Assembly (NCBI GenBank): GCA_035578155.1
Contig: JAPWDM010000071.1
Span: 248,001 to 312,000, forward strand
Source: Brachynemurus nebulosus
Taxonomy: Eukaryota > Arthropoda > Insecta > Neuroptera > Myrmeleontidae
Direction of reading: 5' to 3'
Length of the DNA: 64,000 bases
Below, one piece after another: positions 11,471-21,878 of the stretch. The notes under the pieces are model-generated. The model was not told the origin of the DNA. It saw only the letters and a list, made by a program, of their open reading frames with translations, and did not search any database. Position 1 is the first letter of the stretch. Each line of letters starts with the position of its first letter. A program made the position numbers and the translations under genes.

Positions 11471-12273
11471 TGCGGCCCATACACGGTTCAACATGTTGTA
11501 CAACTTGGTTGAGTTGTGCAACATGTTGAATCGTGTGTGGGGCAGTTGGTCAACTATTTTGATGGTTGCATAAACGGTTGAAGTAAAATCAAAATATTTT
11601 GATTTTACGTGGGCGGAGCAAATGGTCTATGAACATGCTGTACTGGGTGTGGGGTAGTTGAACAACAAAACCAGTACATATATGGTGTAAAGGGTGTAAA
11701 TCAACAAAATATTTACAGCGGTAACAATTGGAAAGTTTAAATATTTGATTTTGTTTGTTATTTCCAATAGCTTGCGGTGCGCACTTGAAAATTTTAAATC
11801 TTCAAAAGAATTTCCCGTTGCAAGAAACCTTAATGTAATTCCCAGGCGTGTTTTTGCAGAAAATGCATCAGGCATAAACGTATCTTCTTTGTTTATTAAA
11901 CGTGTTATTTTGACTGATCTGTTATTTTGATTGACGTGATCATTAATAATTTCTTCGTTCATTCGCATATAATTTTTATAATCAGTTCACATTCACTAAG
12001 TTTTTTAATAGTTTTTCATTAGAAAATTTTTTTCTCAACCACTTTTTGCACCATTTTCTTTCTTTTCGTTTACTCAAGCTTTCTTTACTAATTTCTGCAA
12101 TTACTGCTAAGGCAAGAATTTTATTCGTATTTTTAACGAAGTTCTCTTTTTCAAAAACTGTGAATAACTGAAGTTGGCAACAAGTTGAATGAACAGTATA
12201 ATAGTGTATGGCAAACAGTTCAACTTGTAGTACAACTAGGTAGTACCACAAGTTGACCCGTGTATGGGCCGCA
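11471..12273 (-). mobile_element. PIF/Harbinger element, 803 bp, internally deleted
   Basis: The ends are inverted: TGCGGCCCATACACGG on the left and the same on the other strand at the right, followed by a TTCAAC or GTCAAC block. TAA flanks both ends (11468-11470 and 12274-12276), which fits the TWA target of PIF/Harbinger elements. The interior holds a frameshifted transposase N-terminus on the minus strand, while the catalytic region is missing. The palindromic words CAACATGTTGTACAAC and GTTGAGTTGTGCAACATG lie just inside the left end. Confidence 0.85.
11780..12122 (-). pseudogene. PIF/Harbinger transposase, N-terminal remnant
   Basis: Two minus-strand reading frames together resemble the N-terminal part of Harbinger transposases, which are DDE nucleases that move PIF elements. 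The upstream frame (about 12122-11985) has a basic segment, SKRKERKWCKKWLRKK, like the family's early Arg/Lys/Trp-rich region. A one-base shift near 11985 joins it to a frame reading TDYKNYMRMNEE. That frame continues as INKEDTFMPDAFSAKTRLGI and TLRFLATGNSFEDLKF, matching the family consensus around LRFLATGDSF. After about 11780 the resemblance stops, and the DDE catalytic residues are absent. A Harbinger-derived host gene is unlikely, because the fragment lies within matched terminal repeats and is frameshifted. Confidence 0.8.
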
Positions 12274-12285
12274 TAATACTCTAGA

Positions 12286-12311
12286 CCCCCCCCCCCCAAA
12301 AAAAAAAAAAA
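12286..12311. repeat. C12 tract followed by A14 tract
   Basis: A run of C is followed directly by a run of A just outside the right target duplication of the PIF/Harbinger element. It is a likely spot for assembly or length error. Confidence 0.9.
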
Positions 12312-12418
12312 TAAATATAGGTAGGTATCCAATCAAATATCTTATTTTAGTTTACAATTTACAACAACCATAGTTCACTTTCTTTTTAGGTACCACAGGT
12401 ATTAAGCGTGCTATACAA

Positions 12419-12709
12419 TCCTAACTAATACTATAAGTGCAAAAGTGAGTCAGTTTGTTGTTTGAATTGTCTTTCTTTCACGTCTCAACCATTTAAAATT
12501 GCCTTTAAACTTTGCACAGAGATAGCTTGGATAATAGGGAATGTTATAAGTCACTTTTTACCCAAGGAAAACATTTTATCTCTGTGAGAAAATTCCCAAG
12601 GAAAGAATAACAGCTCTCAATAGTGATACGATGCAAACATAGGTACTCCACACATATTAACTTGATGCAATAATTTTAAACAACGGGCGAAGTCATGGGT
12701 AAATGCTAA
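12419..12709 (+). mobile_element. Helitron-like non-autonomous element, 291 bp
   Basis: The segment starts TCCTAACTAATACTATAAG after an A and ends in a degenerate hairpin region, CGGGCGAAGTCATGGG, followed by CTAA and then T. This agrees with Helitron rules: 5' TC, 3' CTRR with a hairpin just before it, insertion between A and T, and no target duplication. The internal phrases CTTTCTTTCACG and GCACAGAGATAGCTTGGAT resemble a widespread insect repeat of this type, as I recall it. No helicase is encoded. Certainty is limited because the hairpin is decayed. Confidence 0.55.
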
Positions 12710-13364
12710 TATATTACATATTGTACCAGCACACCTAGTACCTGTGGTATCTATCGTAACCAGGGAGAAAGCAAGGTATGGTTGTTTATGTATTTTATAT
12801 CGAATGTTTGGTGTATTAAATAAATTAATTTTGCCGGTGTATTAAATTTACACTCCTACGGTTTAACTACTTTCCTCACTTCTAACGAAATATTTCTCAT
12901 ATAAAAACAAAACATACGGAACAAAATGAACAATATGTTTACTAGGATCTCTTTTGAAATTATAGTAAGTTTTTAATTTTTTTCGAATACCAAGATAATA
13001 ACAAAAATGTTTAACAGAAATGGAGCAAGGACATAATATTATTCTCTAATAAGGTCACTATACTTTGAAAATGTTTGCATCAACAACTGAAATAAAAAGT
13101 TTTGTTACAAGACAAAATGTTTCATTTGGAGTGTAGCCAAGAGCTTGCTACTTGTTCCAAAGTGTTCGAGATTACACAGTGAGAAAAACTTTATGGTCCT
13201 CTATATAAAAATGTTAAATTAGTTCGTTTTTCTACTCATAAATTCGATTAATTAATCGTACAGCAAACACTTATGATACGTTGTTGAGCCAAACACTTCA
13301 TAAAATTTATCGTAACTAGCGGTTCTTTAAATTGTGAATTTAATACAGCACAAAAGAAAAATTA
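12710..13364. other. AT-rich sequence without a recognised feature
   Basis: No repeat ends or coding signals were found. Confidence 0.45.
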
Positions 13365-14887
13365 CCGTAAACAGGGATGAATAGGCACGAATTCAGACTT
13401 CATACCGTATATTTTTGTTTTTATTTTATGAGTACCTAATATTTGATATATTAAAAATGTATGCGAGGATGGTCACTTTATCACAGTATCCAAAAAAATT
13501 TTGAAAATATCCGGTGATTTTTGAAAAAATAACAAAAATCATATAGTTTCTTCTCTATGAAAAATTTAGGTCAAAAGAGACGATAAAAGAATGAATGGAG
13601 ACGACCCGTAGGGCTGACCAAAATTGAAGTTTAAATGCAATATAATTTCAAATTTTTGTATTTATACATTCAAAAAAGAAATAATACTTGATGATTTTCT
13701 GTATAAATAAACGTAGAATCTAAAATAAAGTTTATAAAGTATAGAAATGTTTTGCTGAATGGTACAAATAAAAATATCGAATGACTTCGATTCGAATAAC
13801 CCAAATCTCAAGTCCTCATTATTTCCTCTTAAAAAAATAAGAACAACTAAAAATCTGAAGTTTTCTTTTTTCAGATATGTTCCAAAATAATTAAATGTTC
13901 GATTAAATAGCAATTTATTCATTAGAGCAAGTTTTAAGGAACAAAAAATAGCAGTGTTTGAAGACGTCAGTCAATCTAAACTCAATTTTTAATATTTTTT
14001 ATACAGGGTGGTCCAGAATTATGTACCGTAATTGCTGGAGCTGATAGTATGTTCAAAAATAACGGTACCTTTTCATCTACACTTTTTTCTAAAACTCAAT
14101 AATAAGAGAGATAAAGCAGAGGAGTAAAATGTAGAAGGGTGGAACGAAACTGACTTCTTTTTTTTAATTATTTAGGCGCTTTTTATTACTGGATTCATAT
14201 TCTAGGGACGCGTATGAACATTAAGATAAATAATTAAATTTATGATATCGATTATTCGATCACTTATGATTAGGGGATAATTTAAAAAAAAATAGATACT
14301 TCTACTTTAAATTACTCGAAAACGGTAATATTTATCGAAATGTAACAAGTATACCTTTTTTCTATGAAATTGTCTGAGGAATTATATTATCAGGGATTTT
14401 GTTTAAATAACTGCAAATTAAAAAAGAAAAGATGTGATAACTCACACCTACCACCCAATACCACCCCTTAGTCATGAGTGGTGGTATAAGTGTTGACATA
14501 AATTTAATCCTTCTAACGCAAAATAAATACCCCTAAAATATCAATCCGTTAGTCAAAAGCGTTTGGAAAATATTTAAGAAATAATGGTTTTCGTTTCACC
14601 CCATTACAGAGTTGTATCTCCCTTATTATAGAGTTTTGAAAAAAAGTGTACATGAAAAGGTACCATTATTTTTGAACGTACTACGAGCTCTACCAATTAC
14701 GGTACATAATTCTGGACCACCTTGTATAACTTCAAGCTTAGTCACTATTGTTACCCGAAAGAATAATGATTATACTAAAATTTAAGTAAGATGTTCACAT
14801 TTACATTTAGTATTTTTAAATTAAGTTCATGAATAACATTATTCGTCTCGTCCCTATTCACCCGCTTGTCCCGATTCCACCCGCTCT
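13365..14887. mobile_element. Composite TA-flanked element with GGGTGAATAGGGAC-type ends
   Basis: The left end, after TA at 13363-13364, contains CAGGGATGAATAGGCACGA. The right end on the other strand contains GCGGGTGAATAGGGACGAGA preceded by a second diverged motif, GGGTGGAATCGGGAC, and ends at TA near 14888. The left 380 bp match 53235-53614 in inverted orientation, where the same terminus (CCGTAGACAAGGATGAATAG) is also followed by TA. A separate MITE is nested at 14004-14724. The assignment of the right boundary is tentative. Confidence 0.5.
14004..14724. mobile_element. Tc1/mariner-type MITE, 721 bp, long inverted repeats
   Basis: The left end CAGGGTGGTCCAGAATTATG is matched on the other strand by CAAGGTGGTCCAGAATTATG. 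Similarity continues more than 80 bases (TACCGTAATTG, then GAGCT, then AAAATAACGGTACCTTTTCA against AAAATAATGGTACCTTTTCA). TA flanks both sides (14002-14003 and 14725-14726). A CAGGGTGGTCC start is typical of Tc1/mariner-derived elements. No transposase was recognised. Confidence 0.75.
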
Positions 14888-16502
14888 ACAGTAGTTTAGA
14901 AATTATCTATCGTCTTATTTTTCAACCTTCTCGACCTGTACACCATTTCGTTTCCTAATATTTTAGAACAATAACCTTATAACTGTTTTACCACTACTGA
15001 ATTCAAGAACAACCACATCTTTACAATATAATAATTGAACAGTTAAACATCTAGAATAAAACCGGCTCTTCGATCTGGTGTAGATTGTTATTTCGACTGA
15101 AAATTGTCAATCAAAAATGAGTTTATTCAACTGTGTGCCAACACTTGGACAACAAAAAACGCCATACGATAATTTACACAACAACACCAGTAGTAGTAGT
15201 TCATTTAATAAAAATATAAATAAAATTAAAATAAAAAAAAATTGTATATATACGGTTGCAGAATACGAAATAATTACGTTAGCTAACTACTGTCAAGGTT
15301 CTTTTGAACGCCTTTGTATGAATCAGTTTGCTTTTTATTTTTTGCTTTACAGAAGCATCAAAATAAAAGAAATAAAATTATATACACGAATAAACTTCAC
15401 AGTTATTTTGAAGTTGCTGTCAATCATATACAAGTATAAAATATATCAGACAAAGAAAAATATACATATTAAATTGTACAGCTGTTGTTAAATTTGTGTT
15501 AAACATGATGTTGAAATTAAAATGTTAATCATGGTTCATGACAAATAAATAAATGATATTTAAATTTATGATGAAACATACTCTCACTGAAAGGAGTAAG
15601 TTAAATTTTTTAAAGTATAAATTCAAGTTTGTATAAAACTGTAGCTATAGGATTTCCGGCTAATAGATGGTATGTTCGGAAACAACAGTCGAGAAAAGTA
15701 GAGCGCCTGAAAAGTCATAAGTCTACTACGGAAACAGTACCAGTGTCCTAATAAAAGACTCTTAAATTAGAAGCTATGCAAAAATATTTTAACAGTGAAA
15801 AGGGACGAGCTTACAAAATATGTTTTTACTGAGAAAATACGGTACTTGACTGTATTTAAAATTTGTGTCAAACGTTAAATAATTCTATGCATTATCATTA
15901 CATATGCCCAATTTTAATGATGAAACATAAAAAAATTTGATAACTATTTAGAAATTTTATTTTCAAGATCACCATTTTTCAACAAATATTCAACTTAGTA
16001 AAAACGCGCCATTTCTTGAAAATGACGCAACATTTTGTAACTAAATATGTCGATTTTTTTAATTTTCATCGGTGAGGTAAAATTGTGTTTTCTTTTGAAT
16101 ACTTCTATTAGCTTATATATTATATAGTAATAATAATCGATCAAAATTCAAATAAATACTTGCTTTTACTGTGACATTTTATGAATATTGACATATTTTA
16201 GTTTTGAGGTTATAAATATTGACATTGACGTTTAGTTGCTACAAAATATGACGTCACTATAGTGAGGTGTTTTTCTCGCCTTTTTCTCTTTTAAAATTGT
16301 AGGGTTATTTTTTTGATTATTTTTTACAGAATCTGTCGAAAATAAGAAAAATCACTTAACTGATATGTAAAAACAATGCTTTTAGAATATTTTTGTAACT
16401 ATAGTCAAGTACCCTATTGTCCTTAAAACGAAAAGTTTTGAAAAAAAGAATACGGATCTCTAAAGTATTTAGAAAACGGAAAAAAATTTGGTGAATTTTA
16501 TT
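14888..16502. other. AT-rich sequence with one unexplained reading frame
   Basis: No repeat ends were found. A plus-strand reading frame at 15117-15491 begins MSLFNCVPTLGQQKTPYDNL and then becomes Ser-, Asn- and Lys-rich low-complexity sequence. It matches no family I know and is treated as a finding, not as a gene. Confidence 0.4.
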
Positions 16503-16672
16503 CAGGCCTGGCAATAGAGGGAGGGGGTGACAGAGGATGAAGAGGACGCTTGGTGGTGTTGGTAAGAGGCTTCGGAAGATATGGTTGTGAAAGGTTTTTC
16601 CATTTGCTCGACACCTATATTTTTGGAGAAAATTTGTAGAAAATTTGTTTTATTCTCAGTACCCGCCATTTT
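16503..16672 (+). mobile_element. Partial hAT-like MITE, fragment 1
   Basis: It begins CAGGCCTGGCAATAGAGGGA and contains TTTTTGGAGAAAATTTG and TACCCGCCATTT. These appear in the same order as related words in the fragment at 17510-17656 and in the inverted complete copy at 33870-34074. The matching terminus is missing, so the extent and family assignment are tentative. Confidence 0.35.
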
Positions 16673-17509
16673 TCCTTACGATTCTAGTATTTCCGTCTAA
16701 TTACTGACTCTAAAAAATTTTTTACATAATATTATAGGTTCAATTTGAACACATACCGATAGATACTAGACTCAGTTAGCGAATCCATTACAAAATTTTC
16801 AAATATTAGACAACCGATTTCGCCAATCGGATTCTTATTTACGTCAGGTAGTAGTGAAATTAATTTTTTTTGCAATCCATTTTAATATCTGATTAAAACA
16901 ATTTTACACATAAATTTACTGTTACAAATATAATGTATCGAGCATGAAACTACGACTGATTCCGCCAAAATCGAACTGTTGACAACTAGCATATAGCTTC
17001 AAACAATTTGAAAATAAAGAATGTAAACCGAACCGAACTGAATTAGCATAAAATTTGAAGCAACTTGCCTATCCAAAATATCTCTAAATGCAAAAATTTA
17101 TAGAAAAAGTACCAAATCCTAAAAATGACAAATATTCCTAATCTTAGAAAGTAATATAAACCTCGTTGTCACGTCCCTTGTTTAAAAGAAGTTAAAATGT
17201 GGGGAAAAAAGTGAAACTATCAAAAAACGAAAAAGCAAAAGAAGCACGGAAAAAAATACGACCATACTTATTTATATTCATTATGTTTACAGCGTTATGG
17301 GTTGAAAATGAAAATAAAATGTAGGATATATTTTACAAAGCATTACAAAAGGGACACTAGTAATGATAGCCTTACTGATAAAAGACGAATTGGATATTGC
17401 ACTTAACTACTGCAATGCCTATAATACGATACGTTTTTTAGAAAGGGAAAAATATTTTAGATAATTTATATTATTTTACCAACAACTATAAAAATGCGGA
17501 AGCGTTGTG
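16673..17509. other. AT-rich sequence without a firm feature
   Basis: The phrase TGAACACATACCGATAGATA near 16748 resembles the degenerate repeat at 340-1000. Nothing else was recognised. Confidence 0.4.
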
Positions 17510-17656
17510 CAGGGCCGGCGAGAGAGTGGGGCAGACAAGGCAACTGCCCGGGGGCTCGCAGTTTCCATCAGAGGAAAACAGAGAAGACGCTCACAAATTG
17601 TATTTTTGGAGAAAAAATTCTTGTATACTTTTTACTGTACTCAGAGACCCGTCATT
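17510..17656 (-). mobile_element. Partial hAT-like MITE, fragment 2
   Basis: The sequence starts CAGGGCCGGCGAGAGAGTGG and continues GGCAACTGCCCGGGGGCTC. This follows the reverse complement of the complete hAT MITE at 33870-34074, including a shared GTATTTTTGG and CCCGTC near the other end. The last dozen bases of the opposite terminus are not found, so it is a truncated or diverged copy. Confidence 0.6.
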
Positions 17657-18083
17657 TCACACTCATTTTACATTTTAGTGTCTTCTGAACAATTTTGGTT
17701 CCGTGTCAGTCTGTCGATCGGTTTATGTGTCCGAAAACCTCACCAAGTGACATAACTTCGAAACTATTCAATCTTTTTTGATGAAATTTTTAGAAATTGT
17801 GTAATTTGGTTCCTAAAGTAATAGTAGTCAAGGCGCTACAGTAGATACGCTACACTTCGCTCCAATTTGACAAGTATTTAGGAGTTAGATTATGGTCCTC
17901 CAATACAATCAGTATAATGATAATTACTGTGCATGCGCAAAAATAAAATATGTGAGCGTCGCTGGGTGCATGGAATGGACTTGGACTTGTTTTTCTTGTT
18001 ACTTATTATAAAAATTTTAAAAAAAATTGATTTTGCATTTTTGCAATTTTTTGAAACGTAACTTGAGGTAGAATGTAGTTTAA
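17657..18083. other. Non-coding sequence, possibly old repeat
   Basis: The segment includes GTGACATAACTTCGAAAC and TTTTTTGATGAAATTTTTAG, phrasing I associate with old insect dispersed repeats. No boundaries were found. Confidence 0.3.
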
Positions 18084-18603
18084 CCCCTTATCGCCTACGA
18101 AGCCATATATGGATTCTAAGTTTTACTATTTTTTTTTTTAACATATTAAATTTTTTTTTTTTTAAACTAATGTTAAATCTTAACTTTATACTCTTTCGAG
18201 TAACGGAACGTAATTTTTGTTGTCTTTGGTAAGTGCGGGTTGTCAAATTATTTGAAGTTATGTTCAAAGTGTCCGACCGTTACAGTGCAATTAATTGGTG
18301 CTAATTTTATTTGTGAAAACTAAAAACAATAAAACGATAAGTACTAAAATCAAAAATTTTCAAAACAGATTCATTATATATCCAAGAACATGGAATAGTT
18401 GTGATTCGTGTGTGTTTTCTAGTTTTCTTCGATTTTTGGGGCTTCTTTTGAAGTTGCCATATTTGGCTTCGTATGCGAGTAATTTCTATACAATAAGACT
18501 TAATTTTTTTTATTAATTTGACTACTAAAATAAAAGAAGTGAAAGACATTTTCAGTAAAAAAATTTTTTTCTTCACCTCCTTTATAATTCATGAAATAAG
18601 GGG
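18084..18603. mobile_element. piggyBac-like MITE, 520 bp, TTAA flanks
   Basis: TTAA flanks both ends (18080-18083 and 18604-18607). The terminal bases CCCCTTAT are mirrored at the right end as ATAAGGGG. A terminus of the form TTAA then CCC is the hallmark of piggyBac-type elements. The perfect inverted repeat is short (8 bp). Both strands show overlapping AT-rich reading frames without recognisable domains. Confidence 0.6.
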
Positions 18604-18607
18604 TTAA

Positions 18608-19164
18608 GCACAAAATCATTTTAAAGATTGGATCAAATTCTGTCACGAGTACGAGGAAGCTGTGTGCCAACCTTGACTGAACCTTTGTATTTAAAATTAT
18701 CCATCAAGACATAAATATTCGTGATTTAAATCTGAACAAAAAACAATTCAAACGGAATAACAATTATATCATTATTTCAATTATAAATATCTATTGAATA
18801 TGTATTCAACAAGTGAACATCTCTAACTAAAAACATAAGTACTAATAATAAAAATTGAACTTTTTAATTTTGATTGTAACTGTAGCCAGCAATCATAAAT
18901 GCTAGTTTTAAAAAAAAAAGTATCATAGATGAATATAATACCAATAGCAATAGCGGCAGCCAGCAGACGAAGAGCACTTATAACATGGTATATTTTTATA
19001 CCGAAATGAAACATTATTGATACCATTTTTGCAATTTAAATTAAAATGACTATTTGAACAGGGTCACTGACTCGATACAGCACTGGCTAGCTCTAGCCTA
19101 GCTTGATCGTTTCCATTACCAATAATTTTTTTTTCAATTGCGAACAAAAATAAATAAAAATGTA
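18608..19164. other. AT-rich sequence without a recognised feature
   Basis: No inverted ends, tandem units or coding signals were found. A short TAGC-rich patch (CTGGCTAGCTCTAGCCTAGC) lies near 19083-19102. Confidence 0.4.
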
Positions 19165-20302
19165 GGGTTGACCGGGGTAATTGTGAATGTGGATTTTCAT
19201 GAGTTGAGATAAAAGCGTCGCTTTAAGTATTTTTTATTTTATATATCACATTATGGTTGATTTATTTTTAATTCTACATTATTCAAGATGCACCACACAA
19301 AATTTTGAGCAAATTCGTATGAAAAACCAAAATTTTATAAGCCATTCACATTTCGCCGGTGCGGTTTTGCAAATCTTATGAATTTCGGGGTAAAAGTGAA
19401 TGCCATGAGAAAAATTATTTAGAATGGATTACAAGAGAAGTGTGGTACGTCAGAGTAAAGCCCAACTAAAATTCTTCACATTTACTCCACTTTCAAATTT
19501 TTCATCATACTTTAGCGGTCGTAATTTCTCTTTGTTTAATGCAAGTTACGCATACCTCAAATTTCTACAAAAAATCAAGGTTAAAGAAAAATAACAAAAA
19601 TTGTAGGAACAAATTTATTACAAGCTAAAAATGATATTTTGACGATATTTTGTCATTTTATCGTATAAAAAATCAAAAAATTACATGTATTCACACAAAA
19701 CAAGGAAAATAAGACTTTTTCAAGGGAATACATTTAGTTTACATGAATAAAAAACAACAATTTTTTTTTTTGTATTGTTGGTACAACGGAAACTTGTACA
19801 ATAAGGTCACCAGCACCTTCATCAATATTTTCAATTCTGAAAAGGACACTACTGCAATTTTGGACCGAATGGGGGCATTTTTGAATGACGTTCACAATTA
19901 CCAATTACCAATTACAATTACAATTTTAAAATCATGGGGTAATTGTGAATTGATGATAAATTGTCCAATTTCTTTAGCAATTAATAAGGAACACTCTCAG
20001 GGCTTAGACCACTTCTTTAAAAGTATTTTTAACCATTTCTTACCTTTTAAAAACAGAAAATGTATTTAAAAAAAATTTCTTTTGATGATTGGTCGAAGTT
20101 AAGATACATAAATTTTTGCAAGGGTTTTTTCAAAATAAAAAAAAGATACTAATACTTGAAGAATTGTTACCAAATTTTAATAGCATATTAAGAAAGGGCA
20201 GAAAAACATATTAAGAGTTGATTTTTAACAATATTAATGTTATTTTAGAAATTATAGGCGCCGTTCACAAATGTCCCAATTCACAATTACCCCGGTCAAC
20301 CC
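19165..20302. mobile_element. Pogo-like family 2, copy 1, TA target duplication
   Basis: The ends GGGTTGACCGGGGTAATTGT and the inverse at the right (ACCCCGGTCAACCC) are flanked by TA (19163-19164 and 20303-20304). A second copy with high similarity is at 61598-62885. The terminal motif, approximately GGGGTAATTGTGAATG, recurs inside in both orientations: near 19390 (GGGGTAAAAGTGAATG), 19886 (GTTCACAATTACC) and 19937 (GGGGTAATTGTGAATTG). This copy lacks about 180 bp present in copy 2 between 62177 and 62375. The 108-codon reading frame at 19743-20069 runs through the motif repeats and has no recognised domain. The superfamily is inferred from the TA target and end style. Confidence 0.7.
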
Positions 20303-20814
20303 TACATTGATTCTATCCTATTATTTTAATTTTTTTTAAATTTTAAATTGAAATATATGTGCGTTGTTTTTAAATAGATATTAGTGGAAAAAAAATGTGA
20401 TCATTTGTTATAAATGTAAATGCAATATATAAATGGCATAATATTGTGTCTGTTATAATTATATAAGCGTTTCTGGGGTGTCGATTTTATTTTAAAATGT
20501 CTGTAAAAAATAAAATTTACGAAATTTGGGACAATTGGTAATTTTCTCTTAAAAATTTCGCACATGTTCATGTTTGTATGTATGGGTAAAAATAACTCAA
20601 ACAGAAGCCTTAAGTTGTAAGTGGTTCTGATGATGACTTAAATAGTTTTAATTGGACCTAAATTCTGTGGCATGACAATATGATCGTATAAATTTGTTTG
20701 ATAACAATCAAATGTATCGAAACATGTCACAAAGTTTTTTAAATGAATAAAGGTAGTATTTTCACGAATTAAGGAGTTTCACTTATTTGTAACCAAACAT
20801 GCAATACCATAAAG
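20303..20814. other. AT-rich sequence with a possible retroelement tail
   Basis: Around 20625-20740 the words TTCTGATGATGAC, then TATCGAAACATGTC, then AATGAATAAAGGTAG resemble ends of Penelope-like retroelements as I remember them. No reverse transcriptase was found and the assignment is weak. Confidence 0.25.
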
Positions 20815-20992
20815 CAGGCGCTCCCAAATTGTGCGTCTCGGCTCCCAAAGGTGCCGTCAAGCATCACAAAAGAAGCCGCTGCTACCTCACCAATAAAGGG
20901 AAAATGATTTATGCCTAAGGAAACGTGTCTCAAAAGCAGCCGAAAATGATTTATGCCTAAGGAAACGTGTCTCAAAAGTTTTGGAACGCCTG
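20815..20992. mobile_element. hAT MITE, 178 bp, with internal duplication
   Basis: The termini CAGGCGCTCCCAAA and, on the other strand, CAGGCGTTCCAAAA follow the hAT pattern CAGNGNTTCCCAAA. The 8-bp flanks CCATAAAG and TCATAAAG agree at 7 of 8 positions. A 36-bp segment (20901-20936) is repeated exactly at 20943-20978 and contains ATTTATGCCTAAGG. It is non-coding and richer in GC than its surroundings. Confidence 0.75.
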
Positions 20993-21599
20993 TCATAAAG
21001 TAGGTAATGCGCAAATCTATTTTTAAAACTAGAAAATCTTTTTAAAATTGTGTTTCTTACAAACTTAATTATTGGCTTTTAAATCCGTTTGGGATAAAAA
21101 ATCTACATTTTGATCATTATTTTGATATTTTTGTGTTATAAATAAAAAAGCAGATTTTACTATAGTATATTTTTTTAGTTTACCCTAGGTCTTCACTAGC
21201 AATTATTTATTGAAAGCAATATTGAATTGAAACATTATTGCTAATGTAGACGAGTATATTGAAAGAGTTTTCAATATTGCCTCCTAGATGGAAACAAAAA
21301 TTGCTTTCCATCTCTGTAGCAATTTTTGTTTCAAGAATTTTGACGTTTCAGTATCCAAAATGGCGGAAACTGAAAAAAAAAGAATAGGATCTCTTCGGTT
21401 CATGGATTACATGTACGTGATGTACGTACATTTTACATATATACATACACATTTCATAGTAAAAACCGTAAAAACCATAGAGCACGTAAAAACAAATATG
21501 TATATTACCTTTTTACCGTATCTGCCGAACACAACAACCGACAGAACATAACCAAAAAGCCAAAATAAATTTTAATTTTAATAATTAAAACAAATAAGA

Positions 21600-21803
21600 A
21601 TGGCAACAAAAAAATTTAATAAAGAGGAAATTTTAAAATTAATTAACATGTATAGGGAAAAAGAAAGCCTATGGGATCTTAACAGTAAATTATATAAAAG
21701 AATTGACATAAAAATGAGAGATTGGGAGGATCTCGCAAAAGAATTTAACACAGACATTAAAATGATTAAAAATAAAGTTAAATGTCTCCGGACATTTTCA
21801 TAA
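21600..21803 (+). CDS. MADF (Myb/SANT-like) domain protein, truncated, in PIF/Harbinger element
   Basis: The 67-residue product reads as the front of a MADF domain. It starts with a charged leader, then ILKLINMYREKESLWDLNSK, then a YKRIDIKMRDWEDLAKEF segment, and ends KMIKNKVKCLRTFS. In the family the pattern is LIxLYxxxxxLWDxxxxxYxxxxxRxxAWxxIAxxL, followed by K.K.K.L.R. This protein keeps the key Leu-Trp-Asp and Trp residues. MADF domains are usually 80-90 residues, so the last helix is missing. PIF/Harbinger elements typically encode a DDE transposase plus a MADF or Myb-like DNA-binding partner, which fits the TTA-flanked element. The start at 21600 is chosen because the charged leader directly precedes the domain. 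Expression and function are unknown. Confidence 0.7.
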   Translation: MATKKFNKEEILKLINMYREKESLWDLNSKLYKRIDIKMRDWEDLAKEFNTDIKMIKNKVKCLRTFS

Positions 21804-21878
21804 TTGTTCTAATAATTCAATCTTTCTTAACTTTGTTATTTTGCTTATAATAACATTCAAGTGTTCACTGGCAGCCAT
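21798..21878 (-). CDS. Short convergent ORF beside the MADF frame (26 residues)
   Basis: On the minus strand an ATG in the context AAAATGGCTGCC opens a 26-codon frame, MAASEHLNVIISKITKLRKI and six further residues. It stops just inside the 3' end of the MADF frame. The opposite side of the element has a similar AAAATGGCGG context near 21358. PIF/Harbinger elements often carry two genes, so this could be the start of a lost transposase. No domain can be recognised, and a chance frame is equally possible. Confidence 0.2.
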   Translation of the reverse strand: MAASEHLNVIISKITKLRKIELLEQL

